From an uncultured Paracoccaceae bacterium (lineage in GTDB: Bacteria; Pseudomonadota; Alphaproteobacteria; Rhodobacterales; Rhodobacteraceae): 64,000 nucleotides of DNA. Positions 18,654-27,400 of the stretch are shown here, piece by piece. The stretch is from contig CANMIX010000013.1 of NCBI GenBank assembly GCA_947497985.1, positions 87,641 through 151,640 on the forward strand, given 5' to 3'. The position numbers and the translations under genes are program-made. Below the pieces are notes generated by a model. The model saw only the letters and a program-made list of their open reading frames with translations. It was not told the DNA's origin and did no database searches. Each line of letters opens with the position of its first letter. Position 1 is the stretch's first letter.

Positions 18654-18682
18654 GCATCATTCGGACTGTGATCCAGGAAATG

Positions 18683-18838
18683 CTCCCGCCCGTGTCGGCA
18701 CATTCACAGAATGTACCTCTCCCGTTGGGCCGGGCGCCGCGCTGGCGCGCGGCGTGCGCGCCCAAGCGAACGGCGCAGGTGCACATGCTGCGGTTGCAAT
18801 CGTCCTGTTGCGGGCAGAAGCACTTGCCCCGCTGGGAG
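18683..18838 (+). repeat. structured intergenic repeat, copy A (divergent)
   Basis: The copy starts with box CTCCCGCCCGT (18683-18693). A hairpin ACATTC-aca-GAATGT follows, then box TCTCCCGTTGGGC. Next is a perfect 8-bp hairpin CGCCGCGC/GCGCGGCG (18735-18742 with 18747-18754) and a GCGCCCAAG box. The right end at GCTGGGAGGG is uncertain. It shares box order with copies B and C but lacks their second large hairpin. Confidence 0.65.
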
Positions 18839-18939
18839 GGATCCTTCACTGTCGACAGCGGCTTATGTGGTTCCGGTAGTCTGCCCTGCGGTTTTGCCGG
18901 GTGTTTGAATGTACAACAATCTGGGCGAATTGACGGGTA

Positions 18940-20718
18940 ATGACTTTTCTTCAGCTTGGCGCATCTACGGATGCGGTGATCGCGCTGGCCATCGTGCTGA
19001 TCATGTTTATTGGGTTCCTGCGAGAGATTTATCCTACCGAGGTGGTGGCCTTGCTTGGGGTTTCGCTGATGTTGCTTTCGGGCGTTTTGCCCTATGAAGC
19101 GGCGTTGCCGGTTCTAGCCAACCCTGCGCCCTGGACCATTGCGGCAATGTTTATTCTGATGGGGGCTTTGGTACGTACCGGCGCGCTGGATGCCTTTACC
19201 CAGTTGGCACGCAAAAAGGCCGAAGTCAGCCCCAAGATGGCCATCGCCATGTTGATGGCCTTTGTGGTTGCGGCCTCTGCCGTGGTCTCAAATACACCGG
19301 TCGTGGTTGTGATGATCCCGGTCTTTATCCAGATCGCGCGGACCTTGAACGTGTCCGCCTCCAAACTGCTGATCCCGTTGTCCTATGCGGCGATCCTGGG
19401 CGGCACGCTGACCTTGATCGGGACCTCGACCAACCTTTTGGTGGACGGGGTTGCCCGTGCGCAAGGTTTGCAGCCGTTTACGATTTTTGAGGTCACCCCC
19501 TTGGGTTTGGTTTTGGTGGTGTGGGGCATGATCTACTTGCGCTTCATCGCACCAAAACTGCTGCCGGAACGCGACAGCATGGCGATGTTGCTGAGCGATC
19601 GTTCCAAAATGAAATTCTTTACCGAGGCGGTGATCCCCCCCGACAGCAACTTGATCGGGCGCGAAGTGACTGGGGTACAGCTGTTCAAACGCCCAGGCGT
19701 CCGTCTGATCGATGTGGTGCGCGGCGATGTCTCGCTGCGGCGTGAGCTGAAAGGTGTGGAGCTTCAGGTTGGTGACCGGGTGGTTTTGCGGACCCAGATG
19801 ACCGAGCTGTTGAGCCTGCAAAGCAATAAGGAACTGAAACGCGTCGATCAGGTCTCGGCGGTGGAAACCAATACGGTCGAAGTGCTGATCACGCCGGGCT
19901 GCCGCATGGTGGGGCGCTCGCTGGGCGCACTTCGCCTGCGCCGGCGTTACGGTGTCTATGTGCTGGCCGTGCATCGCAAGAACCAGAACATCGGTGTGCA
20001 GATCGATGACCTTGTGGTGCGGGTCGGCGATACGTTGTTGTTGGAGGGCGCGCCGAGCGATATTCAGCGCCTAGCGGCGGATATGGATATGGCCGAAGTG
20101 TCCCAGCCGTCGCAACGTGCCTACCGTCGCAGCCACGCGCCGATTGCGGTTCTGTCCCTTTTTGCCATCGTTTTACTTGCGGCGTTTGGCGTCGCGCCTA
20201 TCTTCTTGCTCGCAGTGGTAACGGTTGCTGTGGTCCTTGCGACGCGTTGTATCGACGCGGATGAGGCGTTCTCCTTTGTTGACGGGCGATTGCTGGCGCT
20301 GATCTTCTCGATGCTGGCCATTGGGGCTGCGTTGGAGCACTCCGGGGCCGTCAAACTGATTGCCAACGCCATTGCTCCGGGCCTGTCGGTTCTGCCGCCG
20401 TTCCTTGTGGTCTGGGCGGTCTATCTGCTGACCTCGGTCCTGACCGAATTGGTATCCAACAACGCTGTTGCCGTTGTCGTGACGCCCATAGCAGTTGGCC
20501 TGGCGCAGGCGATGGGGCTTGATCCACGTCCGCTGGTGGTCGCAGTCATGGTCGCGGCTTCTGCGTCCTTTGCGACGCCGATTGGCTATCAGACCAATAT
20601 GCTGGTCTATGGTCCTGGCGGCTATCGGTTCTCGGATTTCTTGCGTGTGGGCATTCCGCTGAACCTCAGCGTTGGATTGCTGGCCTCGCTGCTGATCCCC
20701 TTCATTTGGCCGCTTTAA
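18940..20718 (+). CDS. SLC13-type permease with RCK_C domains
   Basis: This 592-residue permease has membrane helices in two halves (about 5-190 and 400-592), each ending near a re-entrant motif (SNTPVVVVMIPVF; LTELVSNNAVAVVVTPIAVG). Between them lie two TrkA-C/RCK_C domains (about 215-385, with GDRVVLRTQ and VGDTLLLEGAP). Family members move dicarboxylates, sulfate or other anions with sodium; the substrate cannot be read from sequence. It is convergent with a second member. Confidence 0.9.
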   Translation: MTFLQLGASTDAVIALAIVLIMFIGFLREIYPTEVVALLGVSLMLLSGVLPYEAALPVLANPAPWTIAAMFILMGALVRTGALDAFTQLARKKAEVSPKMAIAMLMAFVVAASAVVSNTPVVVVMIPVFIQIARTLNVSASKLLIPLSYAAILGGTLTLIGTSTNLLVDGVARAQGLQPFTIFEVTPLGLVLVVWGMIYLRFIAPKLLPERDSMAMLLSDRSKMKFFTEAVIPPDSNLIGREVTGVQLFKRPGVRLIDVVRGDVSLRRELKGVELQVGDRVVLRTQMTELLSLQSNKELKRVDQVSAVETNTVEVLITPGCRMVGRSLGALRLRRRYGVYVLAVHRKNQNIGVQIDDLVVRVGDTLLLEGAPSDIQRLAADMDMAEVSQPSQRAYRRSHAPIAVLSLFAIVLLAAFGVAPIFLLAVVTVAVVLATRCIDADEAFSFVDGRLLALIFSMLAIGAALEHSGAVKLIANAIAPGLSVLPPFLVVWAVYLLTSVLTELVSNNAVAVVVTPIAVGLAQAMGLDPRPLVVAVMVAASASFATPIGYQTNMLVYGPGGYRFSDFLRVGIPLNLSVGLLASLLIPFIWPL

Positions 20719-20839
20719 GAGCGAATTTGCGCAAAATTCCCCCTAAAAACAGGGCCAACTTCCGGAATTCCTGCCCCTGATCTGACGTGTTTTGCCCCTA
20801 TATGAAAGGGCAGAGCACGTTACACGAGGAACCGAAGTT

Positions 20840-20920
20840 ATGAAGACCCTACCAACCTTTATCGCCGTCGTCCTGAGCGGCGGTTTGGCAATTGCCTTTG
20901 CATCGTTGCTGTTTGGCTGA
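20840..20920 (+). CDS. putative 26-residue membrane microprotein
   Basis: The short frame encodes MKTLPTFIAVVLSGGLAIAF plus SLLFG, one hydrophobic helix. GAGGAACC lies about 11 bases before the ATG. A leader hairpin sits just upstream: CGTG/CACG (20786-20789 with 20816-20819) enclosing TGCCC/GGGCA. It lies between two convergent SLC13 genes, ending nine bases before the minus-strand stop. Translation is inferred only from start, ribosome site and hydrophobic pattern. Confidence 0.45.
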   Translation: MKTLPTFIAVVLSGGLAIAFASLLFG

Positions 20921-20929
20921 TGCCGCGAC

Positions 20930-22702
20930 CTACATCGGCCAAAAGACCAGAATTGCCGGAATTGTGACCACCACGACCAAGATCTCGAGCGGCAGGCCCA
21001 TGCGCCAGTAGTCGCCAAATCGATACCCTCCGGGGCCAAGAACCAAGGTGTTGTTCTTGTGTCCGATCGGGGTCAGGAACGCAGCAGAAGCGGCCACAGC
21101 AACAGCCATCAGAAACGGATCGGCGGAAACGCCCAGTGTATTGGCCATCTGGATGCCCACGGGCGCGGCGACAATCGCAGTTGCTGTATTGTTCAAGACA
21201 TCTGACAATGTCATCGTGACAATCATCAAAACCGCCAGAATACCCCACGCCGGCAAGCCTTGCGTCAGGGAAATCAGCCCCTGTGCCAGGATCTCTGTCC
21301 CGCCTGATGTTTCCAACGCGGCCCCCAGCGGGATCATTGATCCCAGAAGCACCACAACGGGCCATTCCACGTGATCATAAAGCTGCGCAATCGGCAGGAT
21401 CCCCGCCAGTACGTATGCAACCATCACCAGTCCCAAGGCCACCGGCAGGTAAACCAGCCCCAGCGATGCCGCTAGCACCGCCGCTCCAAAGAGGCCAATG
21501 GCCAGCCAGGTCTTGTCATTGGCGGTGACATCCAGCCCTCGATCTGCCAGCGGCAGGCAGCCGAGCCATTCAATGACATCGCGGGTACGACCGCGTGGAC
21601 ACAGCAAAAGCAAAATGTCACCGGCTTGAATGTCGCTTTGACGAATGTGGCCGGTGACCCGTTTGCCTTGGCGCGACAGACCCATCAACACGGTGCTTTG
21701 TCGCCACGCAAGACCCACGGATTGCGCGGTCCGTCCTGCGATACGCGCATCTTCGGGGACCACGACTTCCACCAACTCCAGCCCTTCGCCGGCGGCGTCC
21801 AGCTTTTCTTGGCGCGCGGCATCCGAGAAGTTCAACGACAGGGCAGAGCGAAATTCGTCCAGTGCTGCAGGCGCAGCCTCTAGGACCAGGGTATCACCGT
21901 CCTGCAACAAGGCACCGGCCGCGCGCCCATACCGGCGTTTGCCCTGACGGATCAGGCCCAATATCGCCACATCGGCCTGTTCAGCCTCGGGATAAAGCGT
22001 TTCAAGGCGTTTACCGATCAGGGGTGAGCCTTCGGGCACGGTGAGTTCCGCGATATAGGGAGCAATCTGCGTGGCTTCACCGCTGCTGTCTTCGCGTTGG
22101 GGGATCAGTCGCCAGCCGACAAGTGCCACAAACAACAGACCCACCACCGCAGCGACGCCGCCGACAGGGGCAAAGTCGAACATATGGAAGGGCTCGCCCA
22201 GCTGTTCTTCGCGAATGCTGGCGATGATGATATTGGGCGGTGTGCCAATCAGCGTCGCCATGCCGCCAAGAATGGTGGCAAAGGACAAGGGCATCAACGA
22301 CAGTCCAGGCCCACGCCCAGCCTTGCGCGCGGTCTGAATATCCACTGGCATCAGCAAAGCCAGGGCCGCGACATTGTTCATAAAGGCCGACAGAACCGCA
22401 CCAACCCCGCCCATGATACCAATATGCGCGCCCAGACTGCGGCTGGCATCCACCAGACTGCGGGTGATCAGATAAACCGCGCCCGACCGCACCAACCCGG
22501 CAGAGACGATCAGGACAAGCGCCACCACCAATGTCGCGGGGTGACCGAACCCGGCAAAAGCATCCTTAGTTGGCACCAACCCGAGCACCACAGCGACCAT
22601 TAGCGCGCCAAAAGCCACAAGGTCGTAACGGTAACGTCCCCACAGCAGCAAACCAAAGACAACGCCAAACAGGCCGAACAGCAGGTATTGATCATAACTC
22701 AT
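20930..22702 (-). CDS. SLC13-type permease with RCK_C domains (second copy)
   Basis: The 590-residue protein has the same design as 18940-20718: two membrane halves with FMNNVAALALLMPV and LSDVLNNTATAIVAAPVGIQ, and two central TrkA-C domains (about 205-385) with GDTLVLEAAP and GDILLLLCP. Similarity to the convergent gene is in architecture and motif, not close identity, so it is an old paralogue. The transported anion is unknown. Confidence 0.9.
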   Translation of the reverse strand: MSYDQYLLFGLFGVVFGLLLWGRYRYDLVAFGALMVAVVLGLVPTKDAFAGFGHPATLVVALVLIVSAGLVRSGAVYLITRSLVDASRSLGAHIGIMGGVGAVLSAFMNNVAALALLMPVDIQTARKAGRGPGLSLMPLSFATILGGMATLIGTPPNIIIASIREEQLGEPFHMFDFAPVGGVAAVVGLLFVALVGWRLIPQREDSSGEATQIAPYIAELTVPEGSPLIGKRLETLYPEAEQADVAILGLIRQGKRRYGRAAGALLQDGDTLVLEAAPAALDEFRSALSLNFSDAARQEKLDAAGEGLELVEVVVPEDARIAGRTAQSVGLAWRQSTVLMGLSRQGKRVTGHIRQSDIQAGDILLLLCPRGRTRDVIEWLGCLPLADRGLDVTANDKTWLAIGLFGAAVLAASLGLVYLPVALGLVMVAYVLAGILPIAQLYDHVEWPVVVLLGSMIPLGAALETSGGTEILAQGLISLTQGLPAWGILAVLMIVTMTLSDVLNNTATAIVAAPVGIQMANTLGVSADPFLMAVAVAASAAFLTPIGHKNNTLVLGPGGYRFGDYWRMGLPLEILVVVVTIPAILVFWPM

Positions 22703-22792
22703 GGCGCCACCTTACCTTTGACTGGCAGTTGGACAAGGGGCCATAAGGACTAGGTGTCCCCACACAGTGCGACCATAGGATGCGGGCAGGCC

Positions 22793-22821
22793 TTGAAAGC
22801 TTGGGCAAAGGGCGGCTATAT
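22793..22821 (+). promoter_or_regulatory. likely promoter of yebC
   Basis: TTGAAA (22793-22798) and CTATAT (22816-22821) are separated by 17 bases and lie about 45 bases before the yebC start. Both match sigma-70 consensus reasonably well. Confidence 0.5.
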
Positions 22822-22866
22822 GAACGCCAATTCGGATATACCAGACTATTAACGCAAGGATGCACC

Positions 22867-23607
22867 ATGGCAGGCCACTCCAAATGGGCAAACATCCAGC
22901 ACCGCAAAGGTCGCCAGGATGCCGCACGTTCCAAACTCTTCTCGAAATTGGCCAAAGAGATCACCGTCGCCGCCAAGATGGGTGATCCTGACCCGGACAA
23001 GAACCCGCGTCTGCGCCTGGCTGTAAAAGAAGCCAAAAGCCAATCCGTCCCCAAGGATGTGATTGAGCGCGCCATCAAAAAGGCCGTGGGCGGAGACGCT
23101 GAAAACTATGACGAGATCCGCTACGAAGGCTACGGCCCTAATGGTGTTGCAGTCATCGTAGAAACCATGACCGACAACAAAAACCGCACCGCATCGACCG
23201 TTCGGTCCACCTTTACCAAGAACGGTGGCAACCTCGGCGAGACAGGTTCGGTTGGGTTTATGTTCGACCGCAAAGGTGAAGTGACTTACGCGGCCTCCGT
23301 TGGAGATGCGGACACTGTGATGATGGCCGCCATTGAGGCGGGTGCTGAGGACGTCGAAAGCTCTGACGAGGGGCACACGATTTACTGTGCGGATACGGAC
23401 CTCAATGAAGTTTCAAGTGCGCTTGAGGCAGATTTGGGTGAATCTGAATCGACCAAGCTGATCTGGAAGCCGACCACCACAACCGAGTTGGGTCTGGAAG
23501 ATATGCAAAAGTTGATGAAACTGGTCGACGCGCTGGAAGATGATGATGACGTGCAACGCGTCACCACCAACTTTGAAGCCTCCGATGAGGTGATGGAGCA
23601 GCTGTAA
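22867..23607 (+). CDS. yebC: YebC/PmpR family protein (TACO1 family)
   Basis: The 246-residue protein begins [19 protein letters not shown], the diagnostic start of the family, and continues with [10 protein letters not shown] and [15 protein letters not shown]. YebC-type proteins were described as regulators and are now linked to relief of ribosome stalling at proline stretches. A strong terminator follows, so it is transcribed alone. Confidence 0.96.
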   Translation: MAGHSKWANIQHRKGRQDAARSKLFSKLAKEITVAAKMGDPDPDKNPRLRLAVKEAKSQSVPKDVIERAIKKAVGGDAENYDEIRYEGYGPNGVAVIVETMTDNKNRTASTVRSTFTKNGGNLGETGSVGFMFDRKGEVTYAASVGDADTVMMAAIEAGAEDVESSDEGHTIYCADTDLNEVSSALEADLGESESTKLIWKPTTTTELGLEDMQKLMKLVDALEDDDDVQRVTTNFEASDEVMEQL

Positions 23608-23627
23608 TCAGCCGCCCAATTCAACTG

Positions 23628-23660
23628 TAAAAAGCCCGCCAGTCTTGGTGGGCTTTTATT
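23628..23660 (+). terminator. intrinsic terminator of yebC
   Basis: AAAAGCCCGCCA (23630-23641) pairs with TGGTGGGCTTTT (23646-23657) over a four-base loop and continues into ATTTTG. The stem is perfect. Confidence 0.92.
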
Positions 23661-23904
23661 TTGTTTTCCGAATGTTGCATGGGTTTTGCGCTGGTTTTGC
23701 GCTTATGTTCGCCCGTTATTTGAGCGCGAAGCTTTGGTTATTTGAAATTCTCGTTCTAGCGGCCACAAATTTCGCTTTGGCGGCACAACCCTTAAGAACA
23801 GGTTTACCTTTTCTACCTAGCGCTGTTCTTGCGGCGTATGTGAGCACACCCCGGTCCTCCTCCTGCGGGTGCTGTGGTATCTTTGTGAACGAAGGAAAAC
23901 GAAT

Positions 23905-24594
23905 ATGCATGTGGACCAGGACGACAGCCAGGCCGAAGCTGTGCTTGGGCAATTGATCAACCTGTGTGGCAAAATGCGAATGCTATCCCATCGCGTTGTG
24001 ATGATCGCGCTGCTCGACAACTGCCGTGACGAACAGAAAACCCTTGGGATTGAGGCCTACACCAAGGCGGTCGAAGAGTTCGCAGAGATTGCAGGTCGGA
24101 TTTCCTTGACCCGTGCGCACAGCCCTTTGCCACCCTCGGTCTTGGAGGCCATGAAGGCGGTGAGCGCGATTACACCGGCCCAAGAAGCGCAGCTGAACAA
24201 ATTTCTCAAAGCGGCGCGAAGCCTTGTACCGGACGGCAGCGGCAGCAATCGCAACGAAAGCCGATTGGTTGCGCTGGCGGAATTTGTGGCCTCGACCCTC
24301 TTGGTGACATTGAATGACGTGGTCGCAGGCATTGGACGCGCGCTGGATTTCGCAGTTGAGGAACGCAGCAGCCGAAGTGAGGTGAACCGTAACGTAATCT
24401 CCAAATCCGTGACGGAGATTGAACAGATCAGCCAGGCGGTTTTTATGATCTCAGTCAACGCCTCGATTGAGGCTGCGCGCGCAGGGGAGCAGGGCAAAGG
24501 GTTCTCGATCCTCGCCAGTGAAATCCGCTCTCTCAGCCAGACCTCGGCAGCCTCGGTTCAGCAATTGCGCGATCAATTGGAAGTGCTGCACTGA
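23905..24594 (+). CDS. soluble PilJ-N/MCP-like signalling protein
   Basis: The 229-residue protein lacks membrane segments. Its N-terminus has INLCGKMRMLSHRVVMIALL, like the PilJ-type (type IV pili methyl-accepting) N-domain. The C-terminus (about 170-229) is a short piece of chemoreceptor signalling coil, SVNASIEAARAGEQGKGFSI, without the full hairpin tip. It may read a cytoplasmic cue for a chemosensory array or be a degenerate receptor. AAGGAAA supports the ATG at 23905. Confidence 0.8.
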   Translation: MHVDQDDSQAEAVLGQLINLCGKMRMLSHRVVMIALLDNCRDEQKTLGIEAYTKAVEEFAEIAGRISLTRAHSPLPPSVLEAMKAVSAITPAQEAQLNKFLKAARSLVPDGSGSNRNESRLVALAEFVASTLLVTLNDVVAGIGRALDFAVEERSSRSEVNRNVISKSVTEIEQISQAVFMISVNASIEAARAGEQGKGFSILASEIRSLSQTSAASVQQLRDQLEVLH

Positions 24595-24613
24595 ATTGCA
24601 GCCTATTTGGACG

Positions 24614-25495
24614 TTATTGCTCCAATCCCGCTCGCGCCGCACGTTGAACCGCTTTGGTCAACGGCGCGAGGGCAGGGGCCATTACGCGGCTCACCTGCCA
24701 GCTGAGGTCGATGGCCAGCGTGCTATTGGGTGTCAACCGACACAGGCGACCCTCTTTCAGCAGATCCCGGACCAGATGTTGGGGGTTCATGCCCCAGCCG
24801 ACGCCCGCAAGCGCTGCATCAATAAAGGCCTGAGTGGAGGGAAGGAAATGTTCAGGCGGTGTCACGCGCGTCCCGACATTGATCTCAATCCAGCGTCGCT
24901 GCAGTTGATCCTTCTGGTTAAAGACCAGACATGGCGCAGTGCTCAAAGCCGCAGCGGTCAACCCCTCCGGTAGCCAACGCGCCATGTAATTGGGACTTGC
25001 CGTGGCCTCATAGGTCAGCGCGCCCAGTTTCACCATATCACAACCTGCAACCGGCGTGGACAGAGCTGTCACCGCCGCCGATACCTCTCCCCGCCGCAGC
25101 CAGTCGGCGCTGTGGTCCTGATCATCAATCACCAGATCGAACAGCAACCCGTCGCAATCCGCCATCGCCGCCACAAACCAGGTCGCCAGACTGTCGGCAT
25201 TGACCGCCACCCGGATCCGTGATGGCCGTTGTCCCGGGTCCAAGCCCAGATCGCGCTGCAATGCGGATGTCAGCACCCCGATATCCTCGGCATGTTTGGC
25301 CAGTCGCGCGCCCACCGGCGTTGCAGTGCAGGGCTGGCCCCGATGCACCACAGTTGCCCCCAATCGTTCTTCCAGCGCTTTTATCCGTTGTGAGATGGCC
25401 GAGGCCGTCACATGCAGATCCTGTGCCGCCAGTTCAAACGAGCCCAGGCGCAAAACAGCGGAAAGTGCTGCAAGCTGGTTTTGATCTAGCTGCAT
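24614..25495 (-). CDS. argP: LysR-family regulator ArgP
   Basis: The 293-residue regulator has an N-terminal HTH (about 4-60, FELAAQDLHVTASAISQRIK) and an ArgP/IciA-type ligand domain. It is divergent from an ArgO/LysE exporter gene, the classical arrangement in which ArgP senses arginine or lysine and activates export. The 103-base divergent region holds two perfect palindromes. The name is by family and context. Confidence 0.9.
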   Translation of the reverse strand: MQLDQNQLAALSAVLRLGSFELAAQDLHVTASAISQRIKALEERLGATVVHRGQPCTATPVGARLAKHAEDIGVLTSALQRDLGLDPGQRPSRIRVAVNADSLATWFVAAMADCDGLLFDLVIDDQDHSADWLRRGEVSAAVTALSTPVAGCDMVKLGALTYEATASPNYMARWLPEGLTAAALSTAPCLVFNQKDQLQRRWIEINVGTRVTPPEHFLPSTQAFIDAALAGVGWGMNPQHLVRDLLKEGRLCRLTPNSTLAIDLSWQVSRVMAPALAPLTKAVQRAARAGLEQ

Positions 25496-25503
25496 TAGCA
25501 GTC

Positions 25504-25537
25504 CTAATTTGGGATTAGATGTTTTAATTGGATTAAA
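25504..25537. promoter_or_regulatory. palindromic operators between argP and argO
   Basis: CTAAT-TTGGG-ATTAG (25504-25518) and TTTAAT-TGG-ATTAAA (25523-25537) are perfect inverted repeats side by side; the first has the T-N11-A form of LysR sites. They sit just upstream of argP and about 62 bases before argO. ArgP binding is inferred from position. Confidence 0.6.
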
Positions 25538-25598
25538 TCAGTGTGGTTGGTTAGTCAAACCGGACACGACCTCTTTGAACGACCACAAGGACCACACC

Positions 25599-26198
25599 AT
25601 GACCCCCAGCCTTTTTGCAGGATTTGCCCTCGGCCTCAGCCTGATTGTTGCAATCGGTGCGCAAAACGCCTTTGTGCTGCGTCAGGGGTTGCGCCGCCAG
25701 CATGTCCTGGCCGTTGCTTTGACCTGTGGGGTGTCTGATGCGATCTTGATCGCGGCGGGCATTCTTGGCTTTGGCACGTTGACCCAAATTGTGCCCTGGT
25801 TTGAAGCCGCCATGCGGTTTGGCGGCGCGGCTTTCTTGGTGTGGTACGGGCTGCGCAGCTTTCTGTCTGCCTGGCGCGGTGGTGAGGCTTTGACGGCGGA
25901 TACAGGCGAGGTACAGCGCCTTTGGCCGGTTCTGGCCACCACTTTGGCGCTGACCTGGCTGAACCCGCATGTCTATCTGGATACAGTGGTCTTGCTTGGC
26001 GCAATTGCCGCGCAATATGACGACCCTTTCAGTTTTGGCCTCGGTGCCGCCACGGCCAGCTTCACTTTCTTTTTGGTTTTGTCCTATGGCGCCCGTCTCG
26101 CTGCGCCGCTTTTTGCGCGACCACGGGCGTGGCAGGTGCTGGATGCGCTTGTGGGGCTGGTTATGTGGGCGATTGCAGCGCGTCTGTTGCTGGGATGA
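25599..26198 (+). CDS. argO: LysE/ArgO amino acid exporter
   Basis: The 199-residue protein has six hydrophobic segments and the LysE-family start FALGLSLIVAIGAQNAFVLR. Its other family motif, LTWLNPHVYLDTVVLLGAIA, lies near residue 125. It exports arginine and/or lysine across the inner membrane. The start at 25599 has AAGGA upstream. It is divergent from argP, which presumably controls it. Confidence 0.93.
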   Translation: MTPSLFAGFALGLSLIVAIGAQNAFVLRQGLRRQHVLAVALTCGVSDAILIAAGILGFGTLTQIVPWFEAAMRFGGAAFLVWYGLRSFLSAWRGGEALTADTGEVQRLWPVLATTLALTWLNPHVYLDTVVLLGAIAAQYDDPFSFGLGAATASFTFFLVLSYGARLAAPLFARPRAWQVLDALVGLVMWAIAARLLLG

Positions 26199-26349
26199 GG
26201 TGACCGGCCCGTTCTGTTGGCAACATTATCAGGCAGACGCCAGAAATATTGTACCGACGGAACTTTGATCATTTCGTAAAAATATTGATCATGTTAAGCG
26301 CTGGCGGCCTCCATTTTCTACCCCCTACCTGCCTGCGAAAGACACGACC

Positions 26350-27270
26350 ATGACCGACGCTGCTGTAATGCCGCCCGAAGCCTCGCCCTTGCGCGGGGTT
26401 TTTTGGATGTTTGTCACAGGCATCAACTTTGTTGCGGTGACCGTGGTGATCAAGATCATGGATGGTCGGCTGCCTCCCTATGAAACGGCATTTCTGCGCT
26501 ATGTTCTGGGGTTGGTGTTTTTGCTGCCTGTCGCACGCAGTCTGCTGTCTGCACATTGGACCCGGCGGGCGCATGTGATCCTTGGTGCGCGTGGTCTGCT
26601 GCATGGTATCGGTGTGGGGGGCTGGTTCTATGCGATGGCCCATATCCCCTTGGCCGAAGTCACCGCCATTGGCTATCTCAGCCCTATTTTTATCACAGTG
26701 GGTGCCGTGTTCTTGTTGGGTGAACGCATGGCTGTGCGCCGCATCGCGGCCATTGCGGTGGCCTTTCTCGGAGCGTTGATCATCCTGCGCCCAGGTCTGC
26801 GTGAGATTTCTTTTGGGCATCTGGCGATGCTGGCCACCGCGCTGACATTTGGTGTGTCCCATCTCATGGCCAAGCTTGCCATGCGCGACGCGACCCCAAC
26901 AATGGTTGTGGCGATGCTGTCGCTCTGGGTGCCGGTCGCTTTGGCACCCTTGGCATTTGCCAATTGGGTGCCGCCCAGCACGGCCGATCTCGCGATGTTG
27001 TTTCTGGTGGCCTGTTTTGCAACAATTGGCCATTACACGATGATGCTCGCATTTGCAGCCGCCCCGGTCACGGCGACCCAACCTGTGACCTTCCTCCAAC
27101 TGGTTTGGGCGACGCTGATCGGCACGGTGTTTTTTGGCGAGGCGCTGGACATATGGGTGGTGGTCGGTGGTCTGTTGATCCTCACCTGCATCACCTACAT
27201 CAGCTGGCGCGAAGCAGTCCTCAAGCGGCGTTCTTTGACCCCACCTGTGGTCGCCGCAAAGCTTCCGTGA
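26350..27270 (+). CDS. EamA-family (DMT) transporter
   Basis: The 306-residue protein has about ten membrane helices in two EamA halves: the first ends AIGYLSPIFITVGAVFLLGE, and the second ends QLVWATLIGTVFFGEALD. Such carriers export metabolites or amino acids; the substrate is unknown. It stands alone, 150 bases after argO in the same direction. Confidence 0.9.
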   Translation: MTDAAVMPPEASPLRGVFWMFVTGINFVAVTVVIKIMDGRLPPYETAFLRYVLGLVFLLPVARSLLSAHWTRRAHVILGARGLLHGIGVGGWFYAMAHIPLAEVTAIGYLSPIFITVGAVFLLGERMAVRRIAAIAVAFLGALIILRPGLREISFGHLAMLATALTFGVSHLMAKLAMRDATPTMVVAMLSLWVPVALAPLAFANWVPPSTADLAMLFLVACFATIGHYTMMLAFAAAPVTATQPVTFLQLVWATLIGTVFFGEALDIWVVVGGLLILTCITYISWREAVLKRRSLTPPVVAAKLP

Positions 27271-27400
27271 CGTCAAGAGTGCACACGAGACATCACAATT
27301 TATAAAGTATCTATGTTATAGATTTTCCGTGTTCCGGTTGTGCCTTTCGCAGTTCTGTTACAATTCCGTCCTATCGTCTCGCCCTGCCTAGGAGGGTGCA

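Noticed and set aside
26285-26298. Second FNR box upstream of the EamA gene
   Set aside because: TTGATCATGTTAAG matches only the left half.
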